DNA of 64,000 bases from Arthrobacter sp. Bz4. GTDB lineage: Bacteria > Actinomycetota > Actinomycetes > Actinomycetales > Micrococcaceae. The translations under genes were made by a program, and so were the position numbers. The stretch covers positions 124,001-188,000 of the forward strand of contig NZ_QDAE01000003.1 of assembly GCF_003075455.1 (NCBI RefSeq), read 5' to 3'. The notes under the pieces were generated by a model. The model had not been told where the DNA came from, ran no database searches, and was given only the letters and a program-made list of their open reading frames with translations. Of this stretch, positions 32,445 to 42,063 are shown piece by piece. Each line of letters begins with the position of its first letter. Positions within the stretch are counted from its first letter, which is position 1.

Positions 32445-33119
32445 TCACCCAGTAGTAGATCTTATGTCGTCGTGTGAAACGTGTGGTTCAAGTGGTTCAA
32501 CAGGCCTTGAGGCGTCGCGGTACAGTCCGTGCTTGGCGATGTACTGCACCACGCCGTCCGGCACCAGGTACCAGACTGGATCGCCGGCGGCGACTCGCCG
32601 TCGACAATCGGTGGAGGAAATGGCCATCGCGGGCACCTCCAGTAGACTCACATCCCTGCCCTTGCCATCGAGTTCGTGGCCGGGCCGGGTGACACCGACG
32701 AAATGGGCCAACGACCACAGTTCATCAGCGTTCTTCCAGGACAGAATCTGCGCCATCGCGTCGGCCCCGGTGATGAAGAACAGCTCCGCCTCCGGCCGTT
32801 CGGCCTTCAGATCCCGGAGGGTGTCGATCGTGTAGGTGGGACCGGGGCGGTCGATATCCACCCTGCTCACCGTGAAGCTGGGATTGGAAGCTGTCGCGAC
32901 CACGGTCATCAGGTACCGGTGCTCGGCGGCGCTGACCTCACGTTCGGCCTTCTGCCACGGCTGCCCGGTCGGTACAAACACCACCTCGTCGAGGTTGAAG
33001 ACGGCTGCGACTTCACTCGCAGCCACCAGGTGTCCGTGGTGAATAGGGTCGAAGGTTCCGCCCATGACGCCTAGGCGCCACGGACTTCCGTCCGGGTGTG
33101 CTCTGTCAGCTGGATTCAC
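32445..33119 (-). CDS. nadD: Nicotinate-nucleotide adenylyltransferase
   Basis: Makes deamido-NAD from nicotinate mononucleotide and ATP in NAD synthesis. The nucleotidyltransferase motif [20 protein letters not shown] is near the N-terminus and [20 protein letters not shown] carries the ISSTxxR motif. The GTG at 33119 gives 224 aa, near the family norm. It has only a distant AAGG, so the start is uncertain; frames extending to 33269 would overlap the small upstream gene and add unconserved Ser/Thr-rich sequence. Confidence 0.93.
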   Translation of the reverse strand: MNPADRAHPDGSPWRLGVMGGTFDPIHHGHLVAASEVAAVFNLDEVVFVPTGQPWQKAEREVSAAEHRYLMTVVATASNPSFTVSRVDIDRPGPTYTIDTLRDLKAERPEAELFFITGADAMAQILSWKNADELWSLAHFVGVTRPGHELDGKGRDVSLLEVPAMAISSTDCRRRVAAGDPVWYLVPDGVVQYIAKHGLYRDASRPVEPLEPHVSHDDIRSTTG

Positions 33120-33153
33120 TTGGCGCGACTTAGCTACCTTCCCCGCCCCGCTA

Positions 33154-33402
33154 CTAGCGGTGTGAGGCTTCGCCGTGGTCGTGCTTGTTGGGGTGCTGCT
33201 TGTGGGGATCGGCGTGCTCTTCAACTGCCTCGTGGCGGTTGCCGAGGCTCGAGAAGGCGAGAGTGACAAACATCAAGGCAACCAGCGCGCCCATGATGAT
33301 GACGCCGTACAACACCGGGTCCATCGGCAGTTCGACGTGTCCCCCGTGGCCCCCGCCAGTCTCGCTGGCGACGAGTGTGGCGTTGAGAAGCTGAGAAAGC
33401 AT
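33154..33402 (-). CDS. Small membrane protein with His-rich tail
   Basis: An 82-aa protein with a short His/Gly-rich stretch ([12 protein letters not shown]), one clear transmembrane helix ([20 protein letters not shown]) and a charged tail rich in His ([20 protein letters not shown]). GGGGAG precedes the ATG at 33402, supporting the start. It sits between proA and nadD, where other Arthrobacter-like genomes, as I recall, also keep a small membrane gene. Function unknown; the histidines could bind metal. Confidence 0.7.
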   Translation of the reverse strand: MLSQLLNATLVASETGGGHGGHVELPMDPVLYGVIIMGALVALMFVTLAFSSLGNRHEAVEEHADPHKQHPNKHDHGEASHR

Positions 33403-33495
33403 AAATTCTCCCCTAGAAATCAAAGTAATGGCGTACCGGTCAGCACCAACCGGTGGATAGGTTCCCTACCATGTTACGCGCTTCGCGACGTGGTC

Positions 33496-34779
33496 CTAGG
33501 ACCGGACCTGACCATCACCCTGCAGGATCCACTTGGTGGTCGTCAGTTCCCGCAGCCCCATCGGACCACGCGCATGCATTTTCTGGGTGGAGATGCCCAC
33601 CTCGGCACCCAAACCCAGTTCGGCGCCGTCGGTGAAACGGGTTGACGCATTGACGATCACTGCGGCCGAGTCGATGCCGGCGATGAACCGCTCTGAGTTG
33701 CCCAGGTCATTCGTGATGATGGCCTCGGTGTGTCCTGAAGTCCACTGGCGAATGTGTGCCATGGCCTCCTCCATCGAGTCCACTGTCGCGACCGCAAGAT
33801 CAAGGTCCATGTATTCGCGGGCCCAGTCGTCGTCTGTGGCGAGGTCGGCGGTGACGCCGTCGGGCAGGCTGTCCAGGGTGCGCTGGTCTGCATGTAGCCG
33901 CACCCCGGCAGAGGCCAAGGCCTTCAGGACGTCCGTGGTTGCGCCCGCATCGCGGTGTACGAGGAGGGTCTCCACGGTATTGCAGACACTGGGTCGCTGG
34001 GTTTTGGCGTTCAACAGGATGTCCACGGCCATCGCGGGGTCGGCACTCCGGTCGACGTAAATGTGGACGTTGCCCTCGCCAGTCTCGATCACCGGCACAG
34101 CAGAGTTGGTGACGACCGTCTGGATCAGCTCGCGGCCGCCCCGCGGAATCAGAACATCCACCCGACCGCGTGCCTTCATCAGCACATTGGCGCCTTCGCG
34201 TCCGTAGTCATCAACACTTTGCACGGCATCGGCGGGCAGTCCCGAGCTGACCAGTGCGTCACGGATGATGCCGAGCAGCGCTGCGTTGGTGTGTGCCGCG
34301 GCGCTTCCGCCGCGCAGGATAACCGCGTTACCACTCTTGAGAGCAAGCCCGGCAATGTCGACGGTCACGTTGGGTCGGGCCTCGTAGATGGCGGCGACGA
34401 CGCCGAGCGGCACGTGAATCTGGCGCATCCGCACCCCATTGGGGAGGGTCTGGCCCCGCTCCACCGACCCCACGGGGTCTGGGAGACCAGCCAGGTTCTG
34501 CAACGCCGTCGCAAGCCCCTCGATCCGCTCCCCGGTGAGGCTGAGCCGGTCCAGGAGCGCCGTGGAGGTGCCGTTGGCCTGTCCCGCTTCAACATCCAAC
34601 GCGTTGGCTGCAAGGACCGCTGAACTGTTGGCGACGAGGGCAGCACCCACCGCGAGCAGGGCCCTGTCCTTGGTGGCCCTGTTTGCGGCCGCCACCTGAC
34701 GGGCTGCTTCGCGCGCGCGATCAGCGATCGCGTGCACTGCGGCTGTCACATCTGTCTGCTGTTCGGTCACTGAAGTCAT
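33496..34779 (-). CDS. proA: Glutamate-5-semialdehyde dehydrogenase (gamma-glutamyl phosphate reductase)
   Basis: Second step of proline synthesis: NADPH reduction of glutamyl-5-phosphate to the semialdehyde. Length is 427 aa, normal. Recognisable segments are MRQIHVPLGVVAAIYEARPN, SGNAVILRGGSAAAHTN and the region of the catalytic Cys, TQRPSVCNTVETLLVH. The C-terminus has LGAEVGISTQKMHARGPMGL, another family signature. It starts 9 nt after the proB stop, so the two are coupled. Confidence 0.97.
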   Translation of the reverse strand: MTSVTEQQTDVTAAVHAIADRAREAARQVAAANRATKDRALLAVGAALVANSSAVLAANALDVEAGQANGTSTALLDRLSLTGERIEGLATALQNLAGLPDPVGSVERGQTLPNGVRMRQIHVPLGVVAAIYEARPNVTVDIAGLALKSGNAVILRGGSAAAHTNAALLGIIRDALVSSGLPADAVQSVDDYGREGANVLMKARGRVDVLIPRGGRELIQTVVTNSAVPVIETGEGNVHIYVDRSADPAMAVDILLNAKTQRPSVCNTVETLLVHRDAGATTDVLKALASAGVRLHADQRTLDSLPDGVTADLATDDDWAREYMDLDLAVATVDSMEEAMAHIRQWTSGHTEAIITNDLGNSERFIAGIDSAAVIVNASTRFTDGAELGLGAEVGISTQKMHARGPMGLRELTTTKWILQGDGQVRS

Positions 34780-34788
34780 TGCCCCAGT

Positions 34789-35928
34789 CTAACGAAGGAC
34801 CACCAGATCGTTGACGTGGACGACCGACCGCTCATACTCCCGCCCGAGTTCCTTGGACAGCTCCCGGGTGGTCCGGCCCAGCATCCTCGGAAGTTCGAAC
34901 GAGCTGTAGTTGACCAGCCCGTGGGCCACCACCGCACCGCTGGTGTCCGTCATCGCCACCGGATCACCGGCTTCGAAGTCCCCGCCAACTGACACAATTC
35001 CCGCCGGTAGCAGCGAACGACGGCGCTCCCCGACGGCTTTCGCCGCACCATCATCGAGGGTGAGTGTGCCCCGAATGTCCGCCAGGTGGGCGAGCCACAA
35101 CAGCCTGATGGGCTTCCGGCGGCCGTTGGTGCTGAACCAGGTACCGACGTCGTCCCCTGCCAACGCGGCGGCGGCATTCTCGGCCGAGGTGACGAGGGCA
35201 GGAATACCCGAGCTCGCCGCAATCGTTGCCGCTTCAACCTTGGTGACCATGCCGCCGGTTCCGACGCCGGCCTTGCCGGTGCGGCCGATTTCGACGCCCT
35301 CAAGGTCAACGGGTCCGCGCACCTCGGGAATCCGTTGCGCACCATCTTTCGGCGGACCGTCGTAGAGGGAGTCGACGTCGGACAGCAGCACCAGAGCGTC
35401 GGCTTTCACCAGGTGAGCCACCAGGGCGGCCAGCCGGTCATTGTCACCGAACCGGATTTCGTGACTTGCAACGGTGTCGTTCTCGTTCACGATCGGGACG
35501 ACGCCGAAGTTCAGTAGCCGCTCCATCGCCCGGTGGGCGTTGGCGTAGTGGCCGCGTCGGATCAGATCCTCAGCGGTCAGCAGCACCTGACTGACTGTCA
35601 CGCCGTGAGCCCCGAACGCCGCGGTGTATCGCGCCATCAGCAGGCCCTGCCCCACACTGGCCGCAGCCTGCTGGGAAGACAACTGGTTGGGGCGGCGGTT
35701 CAACCCGAGGGGCGCCAGACCCGCAGCGATGGCACCACTGGAGACCAGGATGACTTCGGTGCCCTCGTTCCTCCGGGCGGCCAGCACGTTGGAGAGCGAC
35801 ACGAGGGCCTCCTCCGACAGGCCGCCGGTGATGGAAGTCAGAGACGACGACCCCACCTTCACGACGATCCGCTTGGCCTTCGCCAGACCGGACCGGGTTT
35901 TCAGGGGCCGTTTTATACTCGTCGTCAC
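34789..35928 (-). CDS. proB: Glutamate 5-kinase
   Basis: First step of proline synthesis, phosphorylating glutamate on its side-chain carboxyl; usually feedback-inhibited by proline. The amino-acid-kinase domain has RIVVKVGSSSLTS at its N-terminus, LVSSGAIAAGLAPLGL, NENDTVASHEIRFGDND and GTGGMVTKVEAATIAASSGI. A C-terminal PUA domain follows (LLPAGIVSVGGDFEAGDPVA). I chose the GTG at 35928, giving 379 aa; it lies 1 nt after the obg stop. A longer frame reaching 36102 would add 58 residues inside obg and is not conserved in the family. Confidence 0.95.
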   Translation of the reverse strand: MTTSIKRPLKTRSGLAKAKRIVVKVGSSSLTSITGGLSEEALVSLSNVLAARRNEGTEVILVSSGAIAAGLAPLGLNRRPNQLSSQQAAASVGQGLLMARYTAAFGAHGVTVSQVLLTAEDLIRRGHYANAHRAMERLLNFGVVPIVNENDTVASHEIRFGDNDRLAALVAHLVKADALVLLSDVDSLYDGPPKDGAQRIPEVRGPVDLEGVEIGRTGKAGVGTGGMVTKVEAATIAASSGIPALVTSAENAAAALAGDDVGTWFSTNGRRKPIRLLWLAHLADIRGTLTLDDGAAKAVGERRRSLLPAGIVSVGGDFEAGDPVAMTDTSGAVVAHGLVNYSSFELPRMLGRTTRELSKELGREYERSVVHVNDLVVLR

Positions 35929-35929
35929 C

Positions 35930-37585
35930 TTAGCGTCCGGCTTCTTCGCTATCTGAGGCTGGCGCAGGGTTAATCCCCGGTGCGTCGTCGTCTCCGGCCT
36001 TGTCCGGGACAGCCTGGGATGTCTCGATAGTGGTACCCGGGGAGGTTCGGGTCTTGTAGTTGACCGATTCCGTCCAGATCCCGGCTTTACGCTCAGTCTC
36101 AAGGTCGAGCCGTGCCGCCGCGCGGGCGTCCTTGCGGTCCTGGTAGTCCTCGCGCTTCTCGTCGCGGGTAGGCCGGACGAACTCCGCGAGACGGATGTCG
36201 GTGCCGCGTGGCGACGCCAGTAGCTCGGCCCCGCCCATCATGGTCGGCTCCCAGTCGAAGACGACGCCGTCATCCTCACCGATGACCACCGTGTCGCCGG
36301 GCTTGGCGCCGCTCTTGAAGAGCTGCTCTTCCACGCCGAGCTTCGCGAGCCGGTCGGCCAGGTAGCCAACCGCTTCGTCGTTGTTGAAGTCGGTCTGCTT
36401 GACCCAACGCTCCGGCTTCTCGCCGAGAATCCGGAACAACGGCAGCAGGTTCTTCTCCTCGTTGCGGATGATGAAGCCGCGCGAGTTGACGGCACGGGGG
36501 CGCAGTACTGGGGGCACAATTTTGGGTGGGGTGGCCTTCAGCTCGGCGCGGGCTGCGGACACAATCTCGCCCATCGCGAACCCGAGTTGCCGCAGGCCTT
36601 CGTGGCTGGACGCGGACACCTCAAACACGCGGTAGCCGCGGGCCTCCAGCTCGGGCCTGACGAAGGAGGCCATGTCCTTTCCGTCCGGCACATCGACCTT
36701 GTTCAGGGCAATCAGTTTGGGGCGCTGGTTCAGGGGCACGACGTCCCCATCCGGGCCGGCGAAGCTCATGTCCACCGCGTATTTCTCCAGCTCGCGCTCG
36801 ATAATGTCGAGGTCGTTCAGGGGGTTGCGGTCCGATTCCAGGGTGGCGCAGTCGAGGACATGGACCAGGGCGGCGCAACGTTCGACGTGGCGCAGGAAGT
36901 TGTGGCCCAGGCCCTTGCCTTCGCTGGCCCCTTCGATGAGACCGGGCACGTCGGCGATGGTGTACCGGACGTCGCCCGATTCGACGACTCCGAGGTTCGG
37001 CACCAGCGTGGTGAATGGGTAGTCGGCAATCTTGGGGCGAGCCGCGGACATCGCTGCGACGAGGCTTGACTTGCCAGCGGAGGGGAACCCCACCAAAGCG
37101 ATATCAGCAATGGATTTCAGCTCCAGCACGATGTCCCGGGCGTCGCCGGGGATGCCGAGCAGGGCGAAGCCTGGCGCCTTGCGCTTCTGGGAGGAGAGCG
37201 AGGAGTTCCCGAGCCCACCCTGGCCACCGGAGGCAGCGATGAACTCGGCGCCTTCGCCGACCAGGTCGGCGAGTACTTCGCCATCCTTGGTCTTGATGAC
37301 TGTGCCGTCTGGCATCGGCAGGATCAGGGTTTCGCCCTGCTTACCGCCACGCCAGTCGCCCATGCCGTTGCCGCCGTTGGTGGCGTGCCGGTGTGGTGCG
37401 TGGTGGTAGTCCAGAAGGGTGGTGGTCTGTGAGTCGACGCGGAGAATCACGCTGCCGCCGTCGCCACCGTTACCGCCGTCGGGGCCACCCAATGGCTTGA
37501 ACTTTTCCCGCTTGACGGAAACGCAGCCGTGACCGCCGGTACCGCCCGACACATGCAGAACCACTCGGTCAACGAAGCTTGCCAC
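35930..37585 (-). CDS. obgE: GTPase Obg
   Basis: Essential ribosome-associated GTPase of 551 aa. The N-terminal glycine-rich Obg fold ([36 protein letters not shown]) is followed by the G domain: G1 [17 protein letters not shown], switch region [13 protein letters not shown]3 [13 protein letters not shown] and G4 NKVD. The C-terminal OCT domain (residues about 350-430) and an acidic or charged tail of about 100 residues follow, the latter usual in actinobacteria. It is separated from rpmA by a strong terminator, so it likely has its own promoter between 37586 and 37633. Confidence 0.97.
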   Translation of the reverse strand: MASFVDRVVLHVSGGTGGHGCVSVKREKFKPLGGPDGGNGGDGGSVILRVDSQTTTLLDYHHAPHRHATNGGNGMGDWRGGKQGETLILPMPDGTVIKTKDGEVLADLVGEGAEFIAASGGQGGLGNSSLSSQKRKAPGFALLGIPGDARDIVLELKSIADIALVGFPSAGKSSLVAAMSAARPKIADYPFTTLVPNLGVVESGDVRYTIADVPGLIEGASEGKGLGHNFLRHVERCAALVHVLDCATLESDRNPLNDLDIIERELEKYAVDMSFAGPDGDVVPLNQRPKLIALNKVDVPDGKDMASFVRPELEARGYRVFEVSASSHEGLRQLGFAMGEIVSAARAELKATPPKIVPPVLRPRAVNSRGFIIRNEEKNLLPLFRILGEKPERWVKQTDFNNDEAVGYLADRLAKLGVEEQLFKSGAKPGDTVVIGEDDGVVFDWEPTMMGGAELLASPRGTDIRLAEFVRPTRDEKREDYQDRKDARAAARLDLETERKAGIWTESVNYKTRTSPGTTIETSQAVPDKAGDDDAPGINPAPASDSEEAGR

Positions 37586-37633
37586 GTTGAACTCCTTAGT
37601 AAATTGTGAATTGATGCCGAGTCTATCCCGGCT

Positions 37634-37672
37634 TAAAAAGAAAGTGGGGCGAGCCGGATCGGCTCACCCCAC
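37634..37672 (-). terminator. Intrinsic terminator between rpmA and obg
   Basis: GTGGGGTGAGCC and GGCTCGCCCCAC form a 12-bp stem (one G-U) around GATCC, followed by TTTCTTTTT in the rpmA direction. It lies 30 nt after the rpmA stop and before obg, so it ends or attenuates the ribosomal-protein transcript. Confidence 0.9.
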
Positions 37673-37701
37673 CTCACTGCCTTATGCTTAGTGCGCAGGT
37701 A

Positions 37702-37962
37702 CTACTCTGCGACTGCGCCGACGATGTTGACAACGCGGCGTCCACGACGGCTGCCGAACTCAACCGAGCCAGCCTCCAGCGCGAACAGCGTGTCGTCTCC
37801 GCCGCGGCCAACGCCAGCGCCGGGGTGGAAGTGGGTGCCACGCTGGCGGACGATGATTTCGCCGGCCTTGACAACCTGTCCACCGAACCGCTTGACGCCA
37901 AGGTACTGGGCGTTTGAATCGCGACCGTTGCGAGTGGAACTCGCACCCTTCTTATGTGCCAT
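37702..37962 (-). CDS. rpmA: Large ribosomal subunit protein bL27
   Basis: Ribosomal protein of 86 aa next to the peptidyl transferase centre. N-terminal [20 protein letters not shown], then [20 protein letters not shown] and [19 protein letters not shown] are all family signatures. There is no N-terminal cleaved extension as in Firmicutes. Follows rplU by 35 nt and is terminated by the hairpin at 37634-37672. Confidence 0.98.
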   Translation of the reverse strand: MAHKKGASSTRNGRDSNAQYLGVKRFGGQVVKAGEIIVRQRGTHFHPGAGVGRGGDDTLFALEAGSVEFGSRRGRRVVNIVGAVAE

Positions 37963-37997
37963 CTGCTTTGCCTACCTTTTGATAAAGAACGAAGAGG

Positions 37998-38306
37998 TTA
38001 CTTGATGCCTGTGATCTTGACGCGGGTCAGCTCTGAACGGTGACCCTGGCGCTTCTTGTAGCCGGTCTTGTTCTTGAACTTCTGGATGACAATCTTCGGT
38101 CCACGAAGATTCTCAATGATCTCGGCAGTCACGGCGACCTTTGCCAGGTCGTCTGCTGCTGAGGTTACCTTGTCGCCGTCGACCAGAAGGAGGGCGGGCA
38201 GCTGAAAGCTGCTGCCGGCCTTACCGGTGACGCGGTCAAGGGTTACGAGGTCTCCCACGGAAACCTTTTCTTGGCGGCCGCCTGCGCGGACAATCGCGTA
38301 CACCAC
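37998..38306 (-). CDS. rplU: Large ribosomal subunit protein bL21
   Basis: Ribosomal protein of 102 aa. [20 protein letters not shown] at the N-terminus and [20 protein letters not shown] at the C-terminus are typical. I chose the GTG at 38306 because L21 normally begins [10 protein letters not shown]; an in-frame start eight codons earlier lacks support. First gene of rplU-rpmA, with a promoter candidate at 38454-38483 and a leader of about 140 nt. Confidence 0.97.
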   Translation of the reverse strand: MVYAIVRAGGRQEKVSVGDLVTLDRVTGKAGSSFQLPALLLVDGDKVTSAADDLAKVAVTAEIIENLRGPKIVIQKFKNKTGYKKRQGHRSELTRVKITGIK

Positions 38307-38453
38307 TTGGGAACTCACTTCTCTCGACAACTATGCTTGGAAAACTACTGTGTGCGTACTTACACCGGCAAACCGAACTACTTTGGTCCTACCGCTGACG
38401 CTGTGCATCGACGCCCCGGATAACCGGTTAGAAGGCGAACGCACCGAAGATCA
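38307..38453 (-). promoter_or_regulatory. rplU 5' leader
   Basis: About 140 nt of untranslated leader is expected between the candidate promoter and rplU. Leaders of this operon regulate ribosomal proteins in other bacteria. I see short stems such as TAACCGGTTA (a 10-nt palindrome) but no structure I can match to a known L21 leader. Confidence 0.3.
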
Positions 38454-38483
38454 AGATTACGCCAGTTTGGCGGTTTCCTGCAA
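38454..38483 (-). promoter_or_regulatory. Candidate promoter of rplU-rpmA
   Basis: On the minus strand TTGCAG (38478-38483) and TAATCT (38454-38459) are separated by 18 nt, a good housekeeping-sigma match, in the gap between the rne stop and rplU. Confidence 0.5.
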
Positions 38484-38523
38484 ATCCCCCGGTGTGTGGG
38501 CGCGTCGCGTGCCCGGCTTGCGG

Positions 38524-41500
38524 CTACAACTCGGACGCTGGAACCCCTACACCGAGGATCATCGGCTCATCCTTGGCAGGCGTCGCCGTTGCGTCCCGGC
38601 GAGGTGCCGCCGGGACGCTGGCGACGAACTGCGCCGCCGGCTGCCCCGCTGACTCCTCCTGGCCCGGTTGCTGCCGCTCGATAGCCGACGTCGCAGCGGT
38701 CCCCTGGGGGCTGCTGGCAGCCCTCCGGCGGTTGCGCCGTGGACTTTGGGGAGCCGGCTCGGGGCTGACGGCCGGTTCCGCAGCGGACCCGGCAACTGGA
38801 TCGCTTCCGGAGTCGGCTGACGCGGGCTTGCGGTCGAAGGCCTGGGTGAGGCTATCGAGCGTGAGCCGGCGGGCTTCCTGCACTTCGGCGTCGCTGGCCT
38901 CGGCGCGGGGCAGGCTCACCGTCTCACCGTTGATGGTCAGTACCACCTCGGCGGCATCGTTGGTCGCTGGATGACCCTCGGCCTCGTGTGCTGCGTGGGT
39001 GGCTGCGGCGATACTGGCGAGGGCCACCCGGGCCGCTTCAGCCCGGGCCTGACGCTCGGCGTCGTCCTGCGGCGCCTCGGGTGTCTGCTGGTCCTCGTCG
39101 GCGGGCGAGTTGGACCGGCTCCGGTTACGCTTGCGTTCGCTGCGGGACACCTTCTCCTGCCGCAGGTGCTGCTGGTGGTTCTCGGGGGCGACGGCGTGCC
39201 GCTTGTGCTCCACCGGCTCGTCATGGGTGACGACCCCGCGCCCGGCACAGTGCTCACAGTTCTCGCCGAAGACTTCCAGCAGTCCGGTGCCCATCCGCTT
39301 CCGCGTCATCTGGACCAGCCCCAGGGAGGTGACCTCCGCAACCTGATGCTTGGTGCGGTCGCGGCCCAGGCATTCCACCATCCGACGCAACACCAGGTCA
39401 CGGTTGGCTTCCAGGACCATGTCGATGAAGTCGATGACGATGATGCCGCCGATATCGCGGAGACGCAGTTGACGGACAACTTCCTCTGCGGCCTCCAGGT
39501 TGTTCTTGGTGACTGTTTCTTCCAGGTTGCCACCGCTGCCGGTGAACTTGCCGGTGTTGACGTCCACCACGGTCATGGCTTCGGTGCGGTCGATCACCAG
39601 TGACCCGCCAGAGGGCAGGTAGACCTTCCGGTCGAGTGCCTTGTGGATCTGTTCATCGATCCGGCTCGCGAGGAAAATGTCCTCGTTGCCGGTCCACTTC
39701 TCGAGGCGTCCCACCAGGTCGGGGGCCACATACATCACGTAGGCCTCAATGGTGTCCCAGGCTTCCTCGCCGGACACGATCAGTTTGGAGAAGTCCTCGT
39801 TGAAGACATCCCGGACCACCTTGATGGTCAAATCCGGCTCGCCATACAGCAGTTCGGGGGCGAGCGACTTGGTGGAGCCCGACTTTGCCTCGATCGTTTC
39901 CCACTGTGACCGCAGCCGGTTGATGTCGTGGGTCAGCTCTTCCTCGCTGGCCCCCTCCGCGGCCGTGCGCACAATGACACCGGCGTTCTCGGGGAGGCGG
40001 TCCTTCAGGATGCGCTTGAGCCGGTTGCGTTCCACATCGGGGAGCTTGCGGGAAATTCCGGTCATTGAACCGCCCGGCACGTACACCAGGTAGCGGCCGG
40101 GGAGGGAAATCTGGCTGGTCAGGCGTGCGCCCTTGTGGCCGACCGGGTCCTTGGTGACCTGCACCAGGACGGTGTCACCGGACTTCAACGCCAGTTCGAT
40201 ACGGCGCGGCTGCCCGTCGAGACGTGACGCGTCCCAGTTGACTTCACCCGCATACAGGACGGCGTTGCGGCCGCGGCCAATGTCAACGAATGCTGCTTCC
40301 ATGCTGGGCAGCACGTTCTGGACCTTGCCCAGGTACACGTTGCCGATCAGGGAATCCTGCTGGGTTTTGGACACGAAATGCTCGGCGAGCAATCCGTCCT
40401 CCAGCACAGCAATCTGGATCCTGTCATCGCGCTGGCGGACGATCATCTGACGGTCCACCGACTCTCGGCGGGCGAGGAATTCGGCTTCGGTGATGACCTG
40501 GCGGCGGCGGCCCGTGTCGCGGGATTCACGACGACGCTGCTTCTTGGCCTCGAGCCGGGTGGAACCCTTGACGCTGGTGACCTTGTTGGATGGGGCCGTT
40601 TCCTGGGCCTGCCGCGGCGCGCGCACCCGGGTCACGGTGTTGGGCGGATCGTCATCCTGGCCACCGGTCAGTTCGAGATCCTGGTCTCCACGACGGCGCC
40701 TGCGACGGCGGCGGGAGGTCACGCCGTCTTCGGCGTCCCCGTCCGGGCCGGCGTCGAGGTTTGAGCCGTTCTCGTCCGTGGTGGCATCCTGGTCGCCGCG
40801 GCCCTTGCCACGGCTGCGGCGGTTCCGACGACGCCGGCGCCCACCGGATTCGCTATCGCCGTCCTCGTCTTCATCCGCGTCAGCAGCGGCGGGAACCTCA
40901 GCCTTCCTTGCCGCAGCTACTGCAACACTCAGGTCTGGTGCATGGAACAGCGACGCGGGGATGCTGAAAGGATCGGACGCCGTTGACACGGAGATGGGTT
41001 CCTGGACGGGGGTGGTCTCCTCGGCCTGCGCGGCGGGAGTTTCCTGCTGAACCGGCGGGGTCCGGCCGGCATCACCCTCCTGCTCGGCAGGCGCAGTCGC
41101 TGCTGCCTCTTCGGCCGCGGGAGCTTTCTGCTGCGCGGCAGTCGAACGGCGCCGGGTGGTCTTTTTCACCGGCGTCAGCACGGCGTCGGCTGGTGGTACA
41201 GCAGCGGCATCAACCGTCTCGACGGCGGCGGCCTTCTCTGGCGCGGTGGCCGCGGGCTCGACGGCGGTTGGCGCCCCGCTGGGGCTACCTGCCTTGCGGG
41301 TGGTCCGGCGCCGGGCGGGTGCCTTCGCTGGCTCCGCTGCAGCAGCTTCTGCGTCAGATCCGGAATCGGCCCCGGTGGGGGGCGTGGTGGGCGCATCGGG
41401 GAGCACGATATCGCTGGTGGCGGCCTTACGGCTCCGAGTGGCACGACGCTTCGGCGCAGCGGCCGGTTCGGCCGGTTCTGCCGGTTCTGCGGTAGCCGAG

Positions 41501-41670
41501 GCGGCGTCGTCGGCTACTGGATCCGCTTTTTTGCGTCGGGTCCTCGTGGCCTTCTTCACTGGAACATCGGGGTGCTCCTGCGCAGCATCCTGGACCTGGC
41601 CGGTCGAATCCTGGCCGGTGGGATTCTGCTCTGTGGGATTCTGCTCTGTCGGGTTCTGCTGAGTATCCAT
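38524..41670 (-). CDS. rne: Ribonuclease E/G family protein
   Basis: Endoribonuclease of 1048 aa that starts mRNA decay and processes rRNA and tRNA. The first 390 residues are a low-complexity extension rich in Ala, Glu, Thr and Arg, with basic clusters (KKATRTRRKKADP, GGRRRRRNRRSRGKGRGD) that may bind RNA or partners. The S1 domain (DSLIGNVYLGKVQNVLPSME) and the RNase H/DNase I-like catalytic core follow, including VDVNTGKFTGSGGNLEETV and IGGIIVIDFIDMV-like sequence. The Zn-link Cys pair is in FGENCEHCAGRGVV. A second disordered tail of about 180 residues follows. The ATG at 41670 has GGAG at 11 nt. Preceded by a long structured leader. Confidence 0.95.
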   Translation of the reverse strand: MDTQQNPTEQNPTEQNPTGQDSTGQVQDAAQEHPDVPVKKATRTRRKKADPVADDAASATAEPAEPAEPAAAPKRRATRSRKAATSDIVLPDAPTTPPTGADSGSDAEAAAAEPAKAPARRRTTRKAGSPSGAPTAVEPAATAPEKAAAVETVDAAAVPPADAVLTPVKKTTRRRSTAAQQKAPAAEEAAATAPAEQEGDAGRTPPVQQETPAAQAEETTPVQEPISVSTASDPFSIPASLFHAPDLSVAVAAARKAEVPAAADADEDEDGDSESGGRRRRRNRRSRGKGRGDQDATTDENGSNLDAGPDGDAEDGVTSRRRRRRRRGDQDLELTGGQDDDPPNTVTRVRAPRQAQETAPSNKVTSVKGSTRLEAKKQRRRESRDTGRRRQVITEAEFLARRESVDRQMIVRQRDDRIQIAVLEDGLLAEHFVSKTQQDSLIGNVYLGKVQNVLPSMEAAFVDIGRGRNAVLYAGEVNWDASRLDGQPRRIELALKSGDTVLVQVTKDPVGHKGARLTSQISLPGRYLVYVPGGSMTGISRKLPDVERNRLKRILKDRLPENAGVIVRTAAEGASEEELTHDINRLRSQWETIEAKSGSTKSLAPELLYGEPDLTIKVVRDVFNEDFSKLIVSGEEAWDTIEAYVMYVAPDLVGRLEKWTGNEDIFLASRIDEQIHKALDRKVYLPSGGSLVIDRTEAMTVVDVNTGKFTGSGGNLEETVTKNNLEAAEEVVRQLRLRDIGGIIVIDFIDMVLEANRDLVLRRMVECLGRDRTKHQVAEVTSLGLVQMTRKRMGTGLLEVFGENCEHCAGRGVVTHDEPVEHKRHAVAPENHQQHLRQEKVSRSERKRNRSRSNSPADEDQQTPEAPQDDAERQARAEAARVALASIAAATHAAHEAEGHPATNDAAEVVLTINGETVSLPRAEASDAEVQEARRLTLDSLTQAFDRKPASADSGSDPVAGSAAEPAVSPEPAPQSPRRNRRRAASSPQGTAATSAIERQQPGQEESAGQPAAQFVASVPAAPRRDATATPAKDEPMILGVGVPASEL
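41618..41662 (-). repeat. Three 15-bp tandem repeats at the start of rne
   Basis: Units at 41618, 41633 and 41648 encode NPTEQ, NPTEQ and a diverged NPTGQ-like repeat within residues 4-20. The first two units are identical at the DNA level. In-frame slippage here would only alter the disordered N-terminus. Confidence 0.7.
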
Positions 41671-42063
41671 ATGGTGTTTTGCTCCAGCCCCTGCGGCGTC
41701 GGCCACATTCCGACGCCCCCGGGGGCAGTATGTCGGTTGTTCGCGGACCTTGGCGCCTCGCGTCTACCGGAAGTCGTCTAAGTGAGCTTCGAGGTCGCAC
41801 CATCCGTGGGGTGCGGCATCACTCGAAGACCAGTGGCGCTTTTCCTTATCCGCTGCTTTCCCAACGGTTGGCCTGCACAGCGGATTCTCGGCATCCCATC
41901 CGTACGGATGTTTTCACGATGCGCTCAGAAGCGTCGCCGGCGAAGCCGGAAGCCTGTCACTGGACCGGCCGGGGAATGTGGTTCCCCTGCCAGCCACGTT
42001 CATTGTCTCACAGACTATTTCAGGCGCCCGGCTTTTGGTATCCGACTTTCTGGGCTGACTCGA
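41671..42063 (-). promoter_or_regulatory. Long structured 5' region of rne (candidate autoregulatory leader)
   Basis: This 393-nt gap between dxs and rne has no supported gene. In the rne sense direction it contains an ATCCGCTG/CAGCGGAT stem (41848-41885) enclosing a CCAA/TTGG hairpin, a CTTCGAG/CTCGAAG stem (41787-41828) enclosing a GCACC/GGTGC hairpin, a CCGGC/GCCGG hairpin (41937-41949) and the 14-nt palindrome CATCCGTACGGATG (41897-41910). In E. coli, RNase E controls its own mRNA through a folded leader; the same is inferred here, not shown. I could not place the promoter. Confidence 0.5.

Noticed and set aside
41897-41910. Plus-strand terminator made of CATCCGTACGGATG followed by TTTT
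   Set aside because: No plus-strand gene precedes it; on the rne strand it is only one part of the leader.
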